A stretch of 64,000 nucleotides of DNA from Paenibacillus sp. Root444D2. GTDB taxonomy: Bacteria; Bacillota; Bacilli; Paenibacillales; NBRC-103111. The position numbers were made by a program, and so were the translations under genes. The DNA lies in NCBI RefSeq assembly GCF_001426375.1, contig NZ_LMEO01000045.1:120825-184824 (forward strand). The letters run 5' to 3'. Shown here piece by piece: positions 41,817-50,950 of the stretch. Under the pieces are notes generated by a model. That model was not told where the DNA came from and did no database searches. It saw only the letters and a list, made by a program, of their open reading frames with translations. How positions within the stretch are numbered: position 1 is the stretch's first letter; each line of letters starts with the position of its first letter.

Positions 41817-43286
41817 TTAATTGTGGACTTGCTCCATCCATTCCGTAGCTACATCAACCGCTTGTTTAAAACTCTCTCGCCCGCGGCTAATCAGCGCTTG
41901 CTTCGCTTTATCATATTGCCCTTCCAGCATCCATGCTGCATTTTGATCCTTGATCACACCAAAAGCATCCCACGCAGAGCGCAACGAGGAGAAGTATTTT
42001 CGATCACTCGCCTCTTTCAACTTACTTTCCAGCTCTTTCATACATGTTTGTAAAAGCACCTCTTGTGCCACTTTTTTCTGGTACCAATCGGCTATTTTTT
42101 CAGGATTCCTCGCTTCAATCAACGAAACCATGATCGCTCGCATGCCCGTCGCACATTCCATCCACTTATCCAAATCTTTCTGCAAGGCATGAGAGTGCTG
42201 GAGTGAAGGCAATTTAAATTGCGAAACTACCGAGCGTAAGGAAAGACTGCTCCTTGTTGCTTCTTGAATACTTTCATTCATCCCCAAGATATTCTGAAGC
42301 TGAACATCAGCAGCAGCCAAAACTTCTTCACTCCCAGCCGCTACTTGTTGAATCATTGCTGACGTTTGATTAATCGAATTTGCAATAGACAATGTATTGC
42401 TGGTAACACCTTCTAAGCGACCATCTACTTCCTGCATGTCCCCCAAAAGTTGACCAAGAAACGTCTCCATCCTTTCATACTTACTAACTGCTCCTTGCAA
42501 TGTATGCGCTCCTGTACCAACCGTGTCCTGCATCTGGTGAATCGAACCCCGCAATCCGTCTGCACTAGAAGTAACCGTTTGGATAAGTTCTTGTATGTTA
42601 ACCGTTTCCTGCTTCGTCTGAATGGCCATTTTCGAAATCTCTTGAGCAACGACTGCAAATCCCTTTCCCTGTTCTCCTGCACGCGCCGCTTCGATATTCG
42701 CATTTAACGCTAACAATTGGGTTTGTTTCGAGATATGTTCGATTAGAATGGTCATGTCTGCGATCTTCTCAAGAGCTTTATTCAATTCATCCATTTTCAC
42801 ATAGATTTGCGTGCTATCCTTGGAGATTAACTGCATTTGTTCCATCGCTGCACTCATTTCAACTCTGCCGGAGCTTACTTCTCCCAGAAATTGAGTTGAT
42901 GATTGGACGATGGCACTGTTGCTATCTTTAACTCCTTCAAGGAAGATGTGGATAGGATGGATTTGATCTGATATGAACTGGGCATGTTCGGAGGTATCCT
43001 GCATACCTTCAGCCATTTCCCGCATCGTTGCCGTTATTTCTTCTACCTGCACAGTAATCTGAGTTGACCTAGTGCTCGTATCCTCCATCTTGTGATAAAG
43101 CTCACTCGACGATTTATCAACGATTCGGATGAGAGATTTCAAACTGCGAATTGTTTTTTTCAACGTACTGATTAATGATTTCTCACCAACAACAGGGGCA
43201 CAGTTCATACTGAAATCACCTGTAGCCATTTTTAATAAATCCCCATGAACCTTTTCATACGATGATGAATGAAATAGTTTGAACAA
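41817..43286 (-). CDS. Soluble methyl-accepting chemotaxis protein with C-terminal helical domain
   Basis: 489 residues from TTG 43286 (AAGGAGG seven bases upstream). No membrane segment. Long coiled-coil helices flank the signalling tip at about residues 183-220 (IEHISKQTQLLALNANIEAA then RAGEQGKGFAVVAQEI), which contacts CheA and CheW. After the coiled coil, residues about 365-489 form an extra helical bundle (WMECATGMRAIMVSLIEARN and DAFGVIKDQNAAWMLEGQYD), an unusual place for a sensor domain. It probably senses a cytoplasmic signal. The leader contains a perfect promoter and a premature terminator. Confidence 0.9.
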   Translation of the reverse strand: MFKLFHSSSYEKVHGDLLKMATGDFSMNCAPVVGEKSLISTLKKTIRSLKSLIRIVDKSSSELYHKMEDTSTRSTQITVQVEEITATMREMAEGMQDTSEHAQFISDQIHPIHIFLEGVKDSNSAIVQSSTQFLGEVSSGRVEMSAAMEQMQLISKDSTQIYVKMDELNKALEKIADMTILIEHISKQTQLLALNANIEAARAGEQGKGFAVVAQEISKMAIQTKQETVNIQELIQTVTSSADGLRGSIHQMQDTVGTGAHTLQGAVSKYERMETFLGQLLGDMQEVDGRLEGVTSNTLSIANSINQTSAMIQQVAAGSEEVLAAADVQLQNILGMNESIQEATRSSLSLRSVVSQFKLPSLQHSHALQKDLDKWMECATGMRAIMVSLIEARNPEKIADWYQKKVAQEVLLQTCMKELESKLKEASDRKYFSSLRSAWDAFGVIKDQNAAWMLEGQYDKAKQALISRGRESFKQAVDVATEWMEQVHN

Positions 43287-43450
43287 AGTGGTTCCTCCTT
43301 TTTACACATGAAAAAGCCTATCCCATCACAGAAACTGTAACGGATAGGCTTCGTTGCCGACTAGAACATAAAAGAAAGAAATGTTAGATTTTCTACGTGA
43401 TCACTTCTTTGTGATGGTTCGATTATATAAAAAATGTTGTTATATGTCAA
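43287..43450 (-). promoter_or_regulatory. Chemoreceptor promoter and structured leader with internal terminator
   Basis: On -, TTGACA 43450-43445, 17 bases, TATAAT 43427-43422; predicted start near 43415. The roughly 129-base leader contains a small hairpin (ATCAC/GTGAT), a TAGAACAT/ATGTTCTA-like helix, and a strong stem AAGCCTATCC/GGATAGGCTT (about 43314-43351) followed by five T on -, before AAGGAGG. ATCACA at the leader start can pair with TGTGAT in the terminator loop. This layout suits attenuation or a riboswitch. Confidence 0.6.
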
Positions 43451-43486
43451 TATATGTGACATTACCATCACATCAGTTGGAACGCC

Positions 43487-45313
43487 TTATTCATACATAG
43501 GCTCAAGCGTCACAGATATGACCTGCTGTCTGGCCGAATCCATACTCTGCAGATCAATCAGATACACAGTCTCGGCATTCCCAGAATGATCCAAATGTTC
43601 AGCAGTCTGAATCGCTGCATTCAACTGGTGGGCTTCATATACAAGTCGAAGCTTCCGACCTTCACTTGCGCTTAAAATGATTTCCCCTTCCTTACCAACT
43701 TCTGGCGGATTAAGGGTAATGAAACGCTCTGTAATCGATGTTGGAGATTCCGTGAATTCATAGCTGTCCGTTATCGTTAATTTGCCTTGCAGCTTATCCA
43801 AATCGAACAATCGCTCCAACTTGTGCAGATGCGGTACGTCATAAGCTTGCCGCAGATTCATCAGGAATCGATCTCTTCCATCCTGAATACTCACTTCCAC
43901 TACCTTAGAGCGATACGACTCTCCTTCACTTTGAAAGCAGCCATTGATGATGGGAACACTATGCCCAGCCGAGCTGTTGCAAAGAATCGAATAACGTTCG
44001 TCGCCAAAATATTGTCTTGTATATAAACCAGCACCAAGATCCTCGAACCACCTGACGCCGTCCACTACCCAGACGAAATGTCCGATATCATTATGATTAT
44101 GCGGTTCCGCATTATGTCCGCCTTTGGCAGCAAAGCTGATGAGTTTGCCTCCCACCTGACACCGGCTAACCATCCATTCGGCTTCTTGAAGGAATTCTGA
44201 GCGAAGCGGAAGCCCTTCTCTTTTTTCCAGGAGCGAATAGTCCGTCCAAGCCAGATCACGAAGTGCCGTAGCGAAGCGGCCGCAGTGATCAATTGAATTC
44301 GAGCGATACGACAGTGACGGCGTACGGAGTTGTTCAATCCTTTGGCATAGACGGCTGAATAATCCGGTCTGAATGCCGCTTGTACGCGAGCAATCGGAGA
44401 AATTCGCCACATGATTCTCCTGTAGAAAACAGAATTGAGGGAACTCCGCAATACGCTGGGCTTTCTTTTCATCCAGAAGCAGATCGACCTGTCCACCTGT
44501 ACGCTGCTTCAGCAGCTCAGCAAAATATACGTAATAACCGAAACCATAGTACCAGTAACCGAGACCTTCGAGACACGCCCCCTCTTCGGTAAACCCTTCA
44601 AGGAAGCACTCCATCGCTTCAAAAACGCGATTTAAGACAGGCATCAGGATTCTCGAATCCTGAATCATATAAATAGCAGCCATTCCGATGCTTCCTGCGC
44701 ATACTGCCGACCAGTTATTCGTTGCTGTCTCCCACCCAAACACTTTCTTGAGCAGCATATAAGGCTGCAGTACTCTTCGCATGACCTCGTGGCGTGCACG
44801 TTTAACAATCTGTGGATCAAGCCGATCCTTGAACAAATGACAAATCTCGCTCAACGCATGTGCCGTCTCGGAAGCGAACAAATCTACATGTCTTGGCGCC
44901 TCATCTTCTGCTTCGGAATCATGAACATTCAGGTGTGCAGGCAAACACCATGTGTATTCGTCGCATATGGCCCAGATGATGTCCTCGAGTGCAGGAATGA
45001 ATGCAGCATCATCTTCCGTTAAAGCAGCGATTGCAAAAGCAGCAAGCCGACGTCGACGATCGAAGTACAACTTCTCGAACTCTTTTCTCGATCCATTTAC
45101 TTGAAATAACCGAAATGCGCTGAAGGGCAGCGCCTCGATGGGCTTCGTGAGAAATTGGGCAGCTAACTGCCGGATTTCTATCCGGTGTGCAGCAAGCAGC
45201 GGATTGTCCATACCTGAGCGAATATCCTCAGATCGCGTTCTGACTTCTTCAAAAAGGGAAGCATGATCCTTCTCCGCAGCTTGCAGCGCTTCCAACAATA
45301 ATCGAGTATTCAA
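43487..45313 (-). CDS. Heparinase II/III family protein (polysaccharide lyase-like)
   Basis: 608 residues from TTG 45313 with AAAGAGGTG upstream. An alpha/alpha toroid occupies about 1-370, with the catalytic-site NNWSAVCAG near residue 197 and GYWYYGFGYYVYFAE near 255. A beta-sandwich follows; GGHNAEPHNHNDIGHF near residue 402 holds the conserved metal and catalytic His. No signal peptide, so it would act in the cytoplasm on imported oligosaccharides. Related lyases cleave uronic-acid glycans; the exact polymer is unknown. No transporter is adjacent. Confidence 0.9.
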   Translation of the reverse strand: MNTRLLLEALQAAEKDHASLFEEVRTRSEDIRSGMDNPLLAAHRIEIRQLAAQFLTKPIEALPFSAFRLFQVNGSRKEFEKLYFDRRRRLAAFAIAALTEDDAAFIPALEDIIWAICDEYTWCLPAHLNVHDSEAEDEAPRHVDLFASETAHALSEICHLFKDRLDPQIVKRARHEVMRRVLQPYMLLKKVFGWETATNNWSAVCAGSIGMAAIYMIQDSRILMPVLNRVFEAMECFLEGFTEEGACLEGLGYWYYGFGYYVYFAELLKQRTGGQVDLLLDEKKAQRIAEFPQFCFLQENHVANFSDCSRTSGIQTGLFSRLCQRIEQLRTPSLSYRSNSIDHCGRFATALRDLAWTDYSLLEKREGLPLRSEFLQEAEWMVSRCQVGGKLISFAAKGGHNAEPHNHNDIGHFVWVVDGVRWFEDLGAGLYTRQYFGDERYSILCNSSAGHSVPIINGCFQSEGESYRSKVVEVSIQDGRDRFLMNLRQAYDVPHLHKLERLFDLDKLQGKLTITDSYEFTESPTSITERFITLNPPEVGKEGEIILSASEGRKLRLVYEAHQLNAAIQTAEHLDHSGNAETVYLIDLQSMDSARQQVISVTLEPMYE

Positions 45314-45433
45314 GTGAACACCTCTTTTGGGTTTGTTATCTTAAAACCCACTATAATGAATAAGGTGTTTATCGTCTAGTTCATGAATTTACTTTTTTGG
45401 GTAAAATATTAACCTTTTTCGGGCCTCATTGGC

Positions 45434-46516
45434 CTAACCTGCTGATACCGTGATTGCGGCATGGCTTTGCGGCAAAGGCTCGCTGCTCCAAACCGAACTT
45501 GGAAGCTCTTTGCGAAGGACAGGTGCTACTTCAGTCGCAAATCGTTCGACTTGTTCACGCTGTTCTGCTTCAGTTAGCCCATCCACACTAATGCTTACAA
45601 CTTGATGCCCAAAGGCCGCATGGTAATTTAGGATTTTCTCAATGACTGTTTCGGGGCTCCCTATGAGCGCAGAACCATTCTTGATAGTGTCCTCCAAATC
45701 CTTGAATGGAGATTGGTTATGCTGCGCTGAAGCTGTTGCATGCAAGGCATCATAGTAAGGGCGATAACGCTTGATCGCTTCTTCGGGCGTATTCGCCAGG
45801 TATAAACTACCGAAACCTGATCCAACAACGGCCTTATTGGGATCATGCCCATAATAGTCTAGCCGTTCGCGGTAGTGGTCGATCAGCGCCTTGTACTTAG
45901 CTTGGGGATGAAAGGTATTTGATGAAAAGATCGGCTCTCCATGTTTCGCAGCCAACTCTGTGGATCGTGTACTTGATGCGCTGCCATGCCACACTGGGAT
46001 TGGTTTCTGGAAAGGTCTTGGTTCAGTAGTGACATTGTGAAGTGCTGGACGATACCGCCCTTCCCAGCTGACATTTTCCTCATGCCATAAGCGTTTCAGT
46101 AGCTCATATCGCTCAGCAAGAGATTCCCATTGTTCTTCCTCGGTTATTCCGAATAGCGGATAGTGGCGAGGATCATTCCCTTTCCCAATGATCATTTCCA
46201 AACGCCCTCCAGAGAGATGATCAAGTGTGGCATAGTCTTCGGCCACACGAACAGGATCTAACACACTTAGAACCGTTACCGTGGTTAATAAACGTATACG
46301 AGAGGTTCGAGCTGCAATAGCAGCTAAAACGACTGGCGGTGAAGAAGACTGGAACGGCGCGCCATGCCGCTCACCTACTCCATAAGCCTCAAAGCCAAGC
46401 TCTTCTGCCAGTAATGCCTGCTTAATCACATTCTGAAATTTCTGCTGAACCGTTAATGTTTCCCCAGTCACAGCGTTAGGAAGATTCATCATTAGACTAA
46501 ATAAAGCAAATTTCAT
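45434..46516 (-). CDS. LLM class flavin-dependent oxidoreductase
   Basis: 360 residues from ATG 46516, preceded by GGGGGATG; an upstream in-frame start lacks a ribosome site. Bacterial-luciferase-like TIM barrel with GFEAYGVGERHG near residue 40, TTVTVLSVLDPVRVAEDYAT near 80 and GGRLEMIIGKG near 103. It uses FMNH2 or F420 depending on subgroup; the pattern fits the luciferase-like alkanal monooxygenase group. A single gene. Confidence 0.9.
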   Translation of the reverse strand: MKFALFSLMMNLPNAVTGETLTVQQKFQNVIKQALLAEELGFEAYGVGERHGAPFQSSSPPVVLAAIAARTSRIRLLTTVTVLSVLDPVRVAEDYATLDHLSGGRLEMIIGKGNDPRHYPLFGITEEEQWESLAERYELLKRLWHEENVSWEGRYRPALHNVTTEPRPFQKPIPVWHGSASSTRSTELAAKHGEPIFSSNTFHPQAKYKALIDHYRERLDYYGHDPNKAVVGSGFGSLYLANTPEEAIKRYRPYYDALHATASAQHNQSPFKDLEDTIKNGSALIGSPETVIEKILNYHAAFGHQVVSISVDGLTEAEQREQVERFATEVAPVLRKELPSSVWSSEPLPQSHAAITVSAG

Positions 46517-46785
46517 CTTACGCCATCCCCCACAATACACATAATATTAATCGGATTTATAACATGGATAAATTTTAGCATCACATGGTTTCATCGTCTA
46601 ATAGGTTCTTTCTATCCAAACTTTCAAACATTCTATATAGAGTCGATCTGTTAAATGAAGGAAATTTGCAATTTCTCACAATTTCCTATATATTTTTATA
46701 TTGCTGATTAAAAAAATATTATATATTTCGGATAATTTTACAAAATTAGTCTTATTCGAATGAGGAAATGAAGAGGTGCACGACA

Positions 46786-47337
46786 ATGACATTGAAAAAA
46801 ACTACAGCAGGACTCATTTTACTTACCGTGATGTTGACAGGAGCAGCTTGCTCTTCCAATCAACCGAAATCATCGCCAAGCCCAGTAGCCGCAGCTACAT
46901 CGAACACAACCGCTGCTCCGCAAGCAACTGCTGAAAGCCAAGATGCCGTTAATATGAAAGGCTATATAGCTGCAAGAATCGCTCAGGAGAAAGTGGACTT
47001 CCTTTTTGCGGAAGCCAAATCCACCGATGGCGCGTTTATCCTCAACCCTAAAGCGGCAGACGGCAAAGAAAAAGCTGTGAAATTTCTTTCCAGCTATTTC
47101 GATACTGCTATGGCTGATAAATTAACTGCGCATTACCTAACTGATCAAAAAGCGGATAATGCTATCGTAACAAACAAACAATCGTTCTTCACTTCTAACC
47201 TTCTTGCAACGAAAAAAGAAGATATTACGTTTGACGCGTCGAATTCAAAGGATCAAGTTAAGTTCACTACCAAAGACGGTGTAACGTATACGACGAAAAA
47301 AGCAAACGACAAATTCGTTGTCGCTGATGTTCAATAA
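46786..47337 (+). CDS. Hypothetical lipoprotein
   Basis: 183 residues from ATG 46786 (GAGGTG seven bases upstream; the ATG at 46768 is too close to its ribosome site). The signal peptide ends LTGAACSS, with Cys22 the likely lipid-anchor site. A Ser/Thr/Ala/Pro linker (about 25-55) precedes a mixed alpha/beta domain with VDFLFAEAKSTDGAFILNP and a C-terminal Lys-rich beta segment (VKFTTKDGVTYTTKKA). I do not recognise the family. A strong hairpin follows. Confidence 0.78.
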   Translation: MTLKKTTAGLILLTVMLTGAACSSNQPKSSPSPVAAATSNTTAAPQATAESQDAVNMKGYIAARIAQEKVDFLFAEAKSTDGAFILNPKAADGKEKAVKFLSSYFDTAMADKLTAHYLTDQKADNAIVTNKQSFFTSNLLATKKEDITFDASNSKDQVKFTTKDGVTYTTKKANDKFVVADVQ

Positions 47338-47376
47338 GAACAACATAGCTGGTCCAGGCTAATGATCAGGTGAGTG

Positions 47377-47420
47377 TCAAAAGTACCGTCAGGGAAGTTT
47401 CGAATCCTGACGGTACTTTT
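47377..47420. terminator. Bidirectional terminator between lipoprotein and GH66 genes
   Basis: Perfect 16-base stem CAAAAGTACCGTCAGG/CCTGACGGTACTTTTG with a 12-base loop. Confidence 0.92.
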
Positions 47421-47430
47421 GTGTTCTATG

Positions 47431-49134
47431 TTATACCTCTATAATTAACAGACTCCACACATAAAGCTTAGGTACGGTAACACAAAGAATTAATCCACGC
47501 TCGGTGTCCTCAATTGTATAGATTAAATCATGCGGTCTGCCCATCTCGACATCCGGGCTAGCTGTGAATACATGCTTAACCGGGCCATCGATTTGAATTC
47601 TCACTCTGATTCCTTCTACAGGCGTCGGCTGTAATTTACCTTCATTCCAGTAATCCTCTGAATTATTTGTGAGATTAATAAAGCTGATGAGCTTATGTGA
47701 CTCATTCTCCCTAACAACCGTCCAAACTTTATTCGGTTCTCCATATGTGGAGAAAGAGACATTCTCAAACACATACTCCAAATTATCGCCCTGCACATGC
47801 GTCATTGATACGTCGCGCAGCGTTGAATCCTGCAGCAAATGCACATATCTTACGAGAAAATCGTAATAATTCCTAATATTTCTCATAAACACATCGCTTA
47901 CAATCGTATAGTCAGCATAATATCCCTGCGTGAGAACACCATTGCGCTCACCTAACAGCAGATGATAAGCGCCATGAGAGAAAATAATTGCTGAAAGCAG
48001 CAGTGCAGACATATGAGCCTTCTCAACTGTTTCCTCTGACTCCAAACGAAAAGGCTTCAAATATGCAGCTAATATGACTGGCTTTCCTTTGCCCAAGTGA
48101 TTGGCCCAAGCAATCACTTGCTGAATATGATGATACTTTTCATATGGATTCCATACTTCGATGTAGATGGCATCCTGCTCAGCCAAAGCGACGGTATCAA
48201 CCGGCCAATTCCCGACATTGTTGAAAATGAGACAAACATCGTCTTTAATCTGGTCTACGGCTTGACGGGTGTTACGTATAAGAATCGGGAATTGCTCATC
48301 AAGCCGCTCGACTTTCTGTTTCCCGCCAAGCATAGAAATACCCGTTTTGGGATATCCGTAGGTATCCATATGAATACCGTCGAAATGGACGATTTCGATC
48401 GTTTTTTTGTATTCATCAATAATATGCTTGTGCCAAGGAGATTCTTCATTGATATTCATGATGGAGAAGATGTTGATGAAGTCAACAACATGGCCATTAC
48501 TGTAATATAGCGCCCACTCCGGATGCTCCTTGCAAAAGGCTTTGCTTGCCGCATAGATAGCTCCATAGGCAATCGCCTTCATCCCATAAGAATGACATAG
48601 CGCGATTTTCTCCTTCACGACCTTCAGACTCAGCTCTCTCCCCATTAAATCGGTAAACACATCTTGGGGAGGCACGAGATCATTATGGCGGTACATCCAA
48701 TCATAGAATTGAACTAAATTAATGTGCAGCTTATTAAGGCTGGCAACATCAGTCGTATCACCTTCTTCACGAGAATGAAAATCGCTTAGGAAGCCATAAC
48801 GAGGTGATTTCCTCCAGTCGGAGACCACATCAAAGCTACTTGAAAAGTGCTGCGGCTCTGCTCCGTCCTGAATAAGTTCAACATCAACGCCGTACCCTTG
48901 AAAATCCGAATCAAAAGATGCTATTTCAACCACTTGGGTTGAGCTTGAATTCGGCTGTAAAGTAAGATCAAATGAACATATCTTTATGATCCGGTTCGAA
49001 TCGAGAATTTTGATATCCAGATGAATTTGAGCTTCATGTTGTGCCGGGTTATCCAGTTCAATTTCAATCGAAACGGGCTCATTTGTAACAAATTGCGCCT
49101 TGCTTGCGAATATGTCTTTTATTTGTGGGAACAT
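47431..49134 (-). CDS. Glycoside hydrolase family 66 (dextranase / cycloisomaltooligosaccharide-forming type)
   Basis: 567 residues. N-terminal Ig-like domain (about 1-105), then the GH66 TIM barrel beginning YGFLSDFHSRE and QFYDWMYRHN near residue 143. Predicted nucleophile Asp257 (FDGIHMDTYG) and acid/base Glu326 (AIYIEVWNP). A C-terminal beta domain follows. No signal peptide, so it acts on internalised alpha-1,6-glucans. It is the last gene of an operon with a binding protein and two permeases, seven bases after the second permease, which indicates that those importers bring in isomalto-oligosaccharides or related sugars. Confidence 0.88.
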   Translation of the reverse strand: MFPQIKDIFASKAQFVTNEPVSIEIELDNPAQHEAQIHLDIKILDSNRIIKICSFDLTLQPNSSSTQVVEIASFDSDFQGYGVDVELIQDGAEPQHFSSSFDVVSDWRKSPRYGFLSDFHSREEGDTTDVASLNKLHINLVQFYDWMYRHNDLVPPQDVFTDLMGRELSLKVVKEKIALCHSYGMKAIAYGAIYAASKAFCKEHPEWALYYSNGHVVDFINIFSIMNINEESPWHKHIIDEYKKTIEIVHFDGIHMDTYGYPKTGISMLGGKQKVERLDEQFPILIRNTRQAVDQIKDDVCLIFNNVGNWPVDTVALAEQDAIYIEVWNPYEKYHHIQQVIAWANHLGKGKPVILAAYLKPFRLESEETVEKAHMSALLLSAIIFSHGAYHLLLGERNGVLTQGYYADYTIVSDVFMRNIRNYYDFLVRYVHLLQDSTLRDVSMTHVQGDNLEYVFENVSFSTYGEPNKVWTVVRENESHKLISFINLTNNSEDYWNEGKLQPTPVEGIRVRIQIDGPVKHVFTASPDVEMGRPHDLIYTIEDTERGLILCVTVPKLYVWSLLIIEV

Positions 49135-49140
49135 ACTTCC

Positions 49141-49962
49141 TCACCCTTTCACTGCCCCAGCAGTTATACCTTTGACAAAGTATTTTTGGCAAATTAAAAA
49201 TGCGATGACAGCAGGAGCTAGACCAATTACAGCGGCAGCAGCCATGAGGTTCCATCGGGCCCCGTACTGTTGAAAAAACATGGACACGGCTAGCGGAATC
49301 GTTCGCATCTCTTGGCTTGTCAGGAAAAACACCGCTTGCCCATAATTATTCCAGATCGCCAGGCCCTGCAAGATGACTACCGCAGCGGTGACTGGACGAA
49401 GAAAGTGGAACGTGACTCGCCAAAACGCAGTGAACGGTGTACAACCGTCAATAATTGCGGATTCTTCAATTTCGCGAGGTAATACTTTAATGAAGCTGGC
49501 GTACAGGAACACAGAAAAAGGGATGCCGTTGGAAGCCATTAGTAAAATCATGGCCCAATGAGTATTAATACCGCCAATCGACTTCATGAGTGTATACAAA
49601 GGCACCGTTATGATAATCGCTGGAATCATCATACAAATTAGCAAAACATGAAACACGATCGCATGGAATTTGTTTTGATACCTGGCTATCGCATATCCCG
49701 CACAGCTGGACACAAGGATTATCAAAAGTGCGCCGCCTATTGCTATAATCAGCGAATTTCCAATTGCTGCCCCCATCTTAGATACTTTCCAGGCTTGTGA
49801 AAAGTTAGCAAAATGGAAATCAGGAAACAGCACAAAGCCATTAAAAAGCGTGCGCGAAGGCGTATTTAGAGCCAAATAAAGCAAGATATAGAACGGAATT
49901 AAGGACAGCAGTGCCATAACAATCACTAACGCATATTTGCTGAATACTCGGGTCAAATTCAT
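49141..49962 (-). CDS. Sugar ABC transporter permease (MalG type)
   Basis: 273 residues, six membrane helices. The EAA loop for ATPase contact reads EIEESAIIDGCTPFTAFWRV near residue 173, typical of CUT1 importers. It pairs with the upstream permease (11-base gap) and the binding protein. No ATPase gene is present; such importers use a shared MsmX-type ATPase. It precedes the GH66 gene, so the transported sugar is probably an alpha-glucan oligosaccharide. Confidence 0.95.
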   Translation of the reverse strand: MNLTRVFSKYALVIVMALLSLIPFYILLYLALNTPSRTLFNGFVLFPDFHFANFSQAWKVSKMGAAIGNSLIIAIGGALLIILVSSCAGYAIARYQNKFHAIVFHVLLICMMIPAIIITVPLYTLMKSIGGINTHWAMILLMASNGIPFSVFLYASFIKVLPREIEESAIIDGCTPFTAFWRVTFHFLRPVTAAVVILQGLAIWNNYGQAVFFLTSQEMRTIPLAVSMFFQQYGARWNLMAAAAVIGLAPAVIAFLICQKYFVKGITAGAVKG

Positions 49963-49973
49963 AGTGAAGCCCC

Positions 49974-50855
49974 CTACATTTCGAACTCTCTTGTTTTGAT
50001 GAATTTCATAAAAACAAACACAGGAAAAATAATGATAGCGAATAATATCATAGCAACTGCTGTTGAGTAACCGGTAAAACTGCCATAGAGCATTCTCAAA
50101 ATGTATATACTAAGCGATTCGGTGCTGTAACCTGGTCCCCCATCGGTTAGAGCAATGATAACTTCGAATACAGACAACGAGCCGATTATATTCGTCACAA
50201 CATTAATTTTGATAGATTGCACAAGCATCGGGATGGTGATGTACCATAACGATTTGGCATAGCCAGCCCCATCGATTTCACACGCCTCATACATCTCTTT
50301 GGGAATCGATTGCAGTCCTGCTAAATAAATAATCATGGTCATGCCCACAAACTGCCATACGTTTATCAGTATCAGAACGAGAAGAGCAGATTTAGGATTA
50401 CCAAGCCAATTGCCAATAAGCGAATCCAAATGTAAGTTTTGAAGGAAATGATACAGAAACCCGCGATCCGGCTGTAGGATAAAGTACCACACATACCCCA
50501 TGATGAGTGGGCTAATAACGGCCGGCAAATAAATGATAGCTCGGACTACACTTTTACCTTTGAAGGAACGATCCAATACCAACGCATACAAAAAGCCGAA
50601 TAAGTTAAGCAGCGGAGCGCTTCCCAAAGCAAAGAGAACAGTAGTTGCCACATCTTTTTTGGCACGTTCATCTTTAAAAAATTCAACAAAGTTCTGAAAC
50701 CCAATAAATTGAGGCTGAGATATCCCATTGGAGTCGGTCAGACTGATTCCGATCCCCTGGGTCAACGGATATATGAAAAATAGTCCAAATAGGATGATGG
50801 CAGGTAGCGCCATTAATTTGTGCAGGTTGTTCCCTAGCTTATGCAGTATTTTCAT
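49974..50855 (-). CDS. Sugar ABC transporter permease (MalF/UgpA type)
   Basis: 293 residues, six membrane helices. N-terminal LFGLFFIYPLTQGIGISLTD is typical. The EAA loop EMYEACEIDGAGYAKSLWYI lies near residue 192. It forms a heterodimer with the MalG-type permease encoded next. Ribosome site AGAGAGAG before ATG. A hairpin separates it from the binding protein, which would favour higher binding-protein mRNA. Confidence 0.95.
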   Translation of the reverse strand: MKILHKLGNNLHKLMALPAIILFGLFFIYPLTQGIGISLTDSNGISQPQFIGFQNFVEFFKDERAKKDVATTVLFALGSAPLLNLFGFLYALVLDRSFKGKSVVRAIIYLPAVISPLIMGYVWYFILQPDRGFLYHFLQNLHLDSLIGNWLGNPKSALLVLILINVWQFVGMTMIIYLAGLQSIPKEMYEACEIDGAGYAKSLWYITIPMLVQSIKINVVTNIIGSLSVFEVIIALTDGGPGYSTESLSIYILRMLYGSFTGYSTAVAMILFAIIIFPVFVFMKFIKTREFEM

Positions 50856-50876
50856 CCATCTCTCTCTCCAATCATC

Positions 50877-50908
50877 GCAATAGACCCGGATTAAGCCGAG
50901 TCTATTGC
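50877..50908 (-). terminator. Intra-operon hairpin after the binding-protein gene
   Basis: Nine-base stem GCAATAGAC/GTCTATTGC without a strong T run. This is often a partial terminator or mRNA-stabilising structure between binding protein and permease genes. Confidence 0.6.
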
Positions 50909-50950
50909 ATTTAACTCTGGCTATTATCGTAGGGCTCAGCTTAGTTAGCC

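Noticed and set aside
43287..43420. c-di-GMP class I riboswitch
   Set aside because: The leader is terminator-like, but I could not find the conserved internal loops of that class, so only an unnamed attenuator is claimed.
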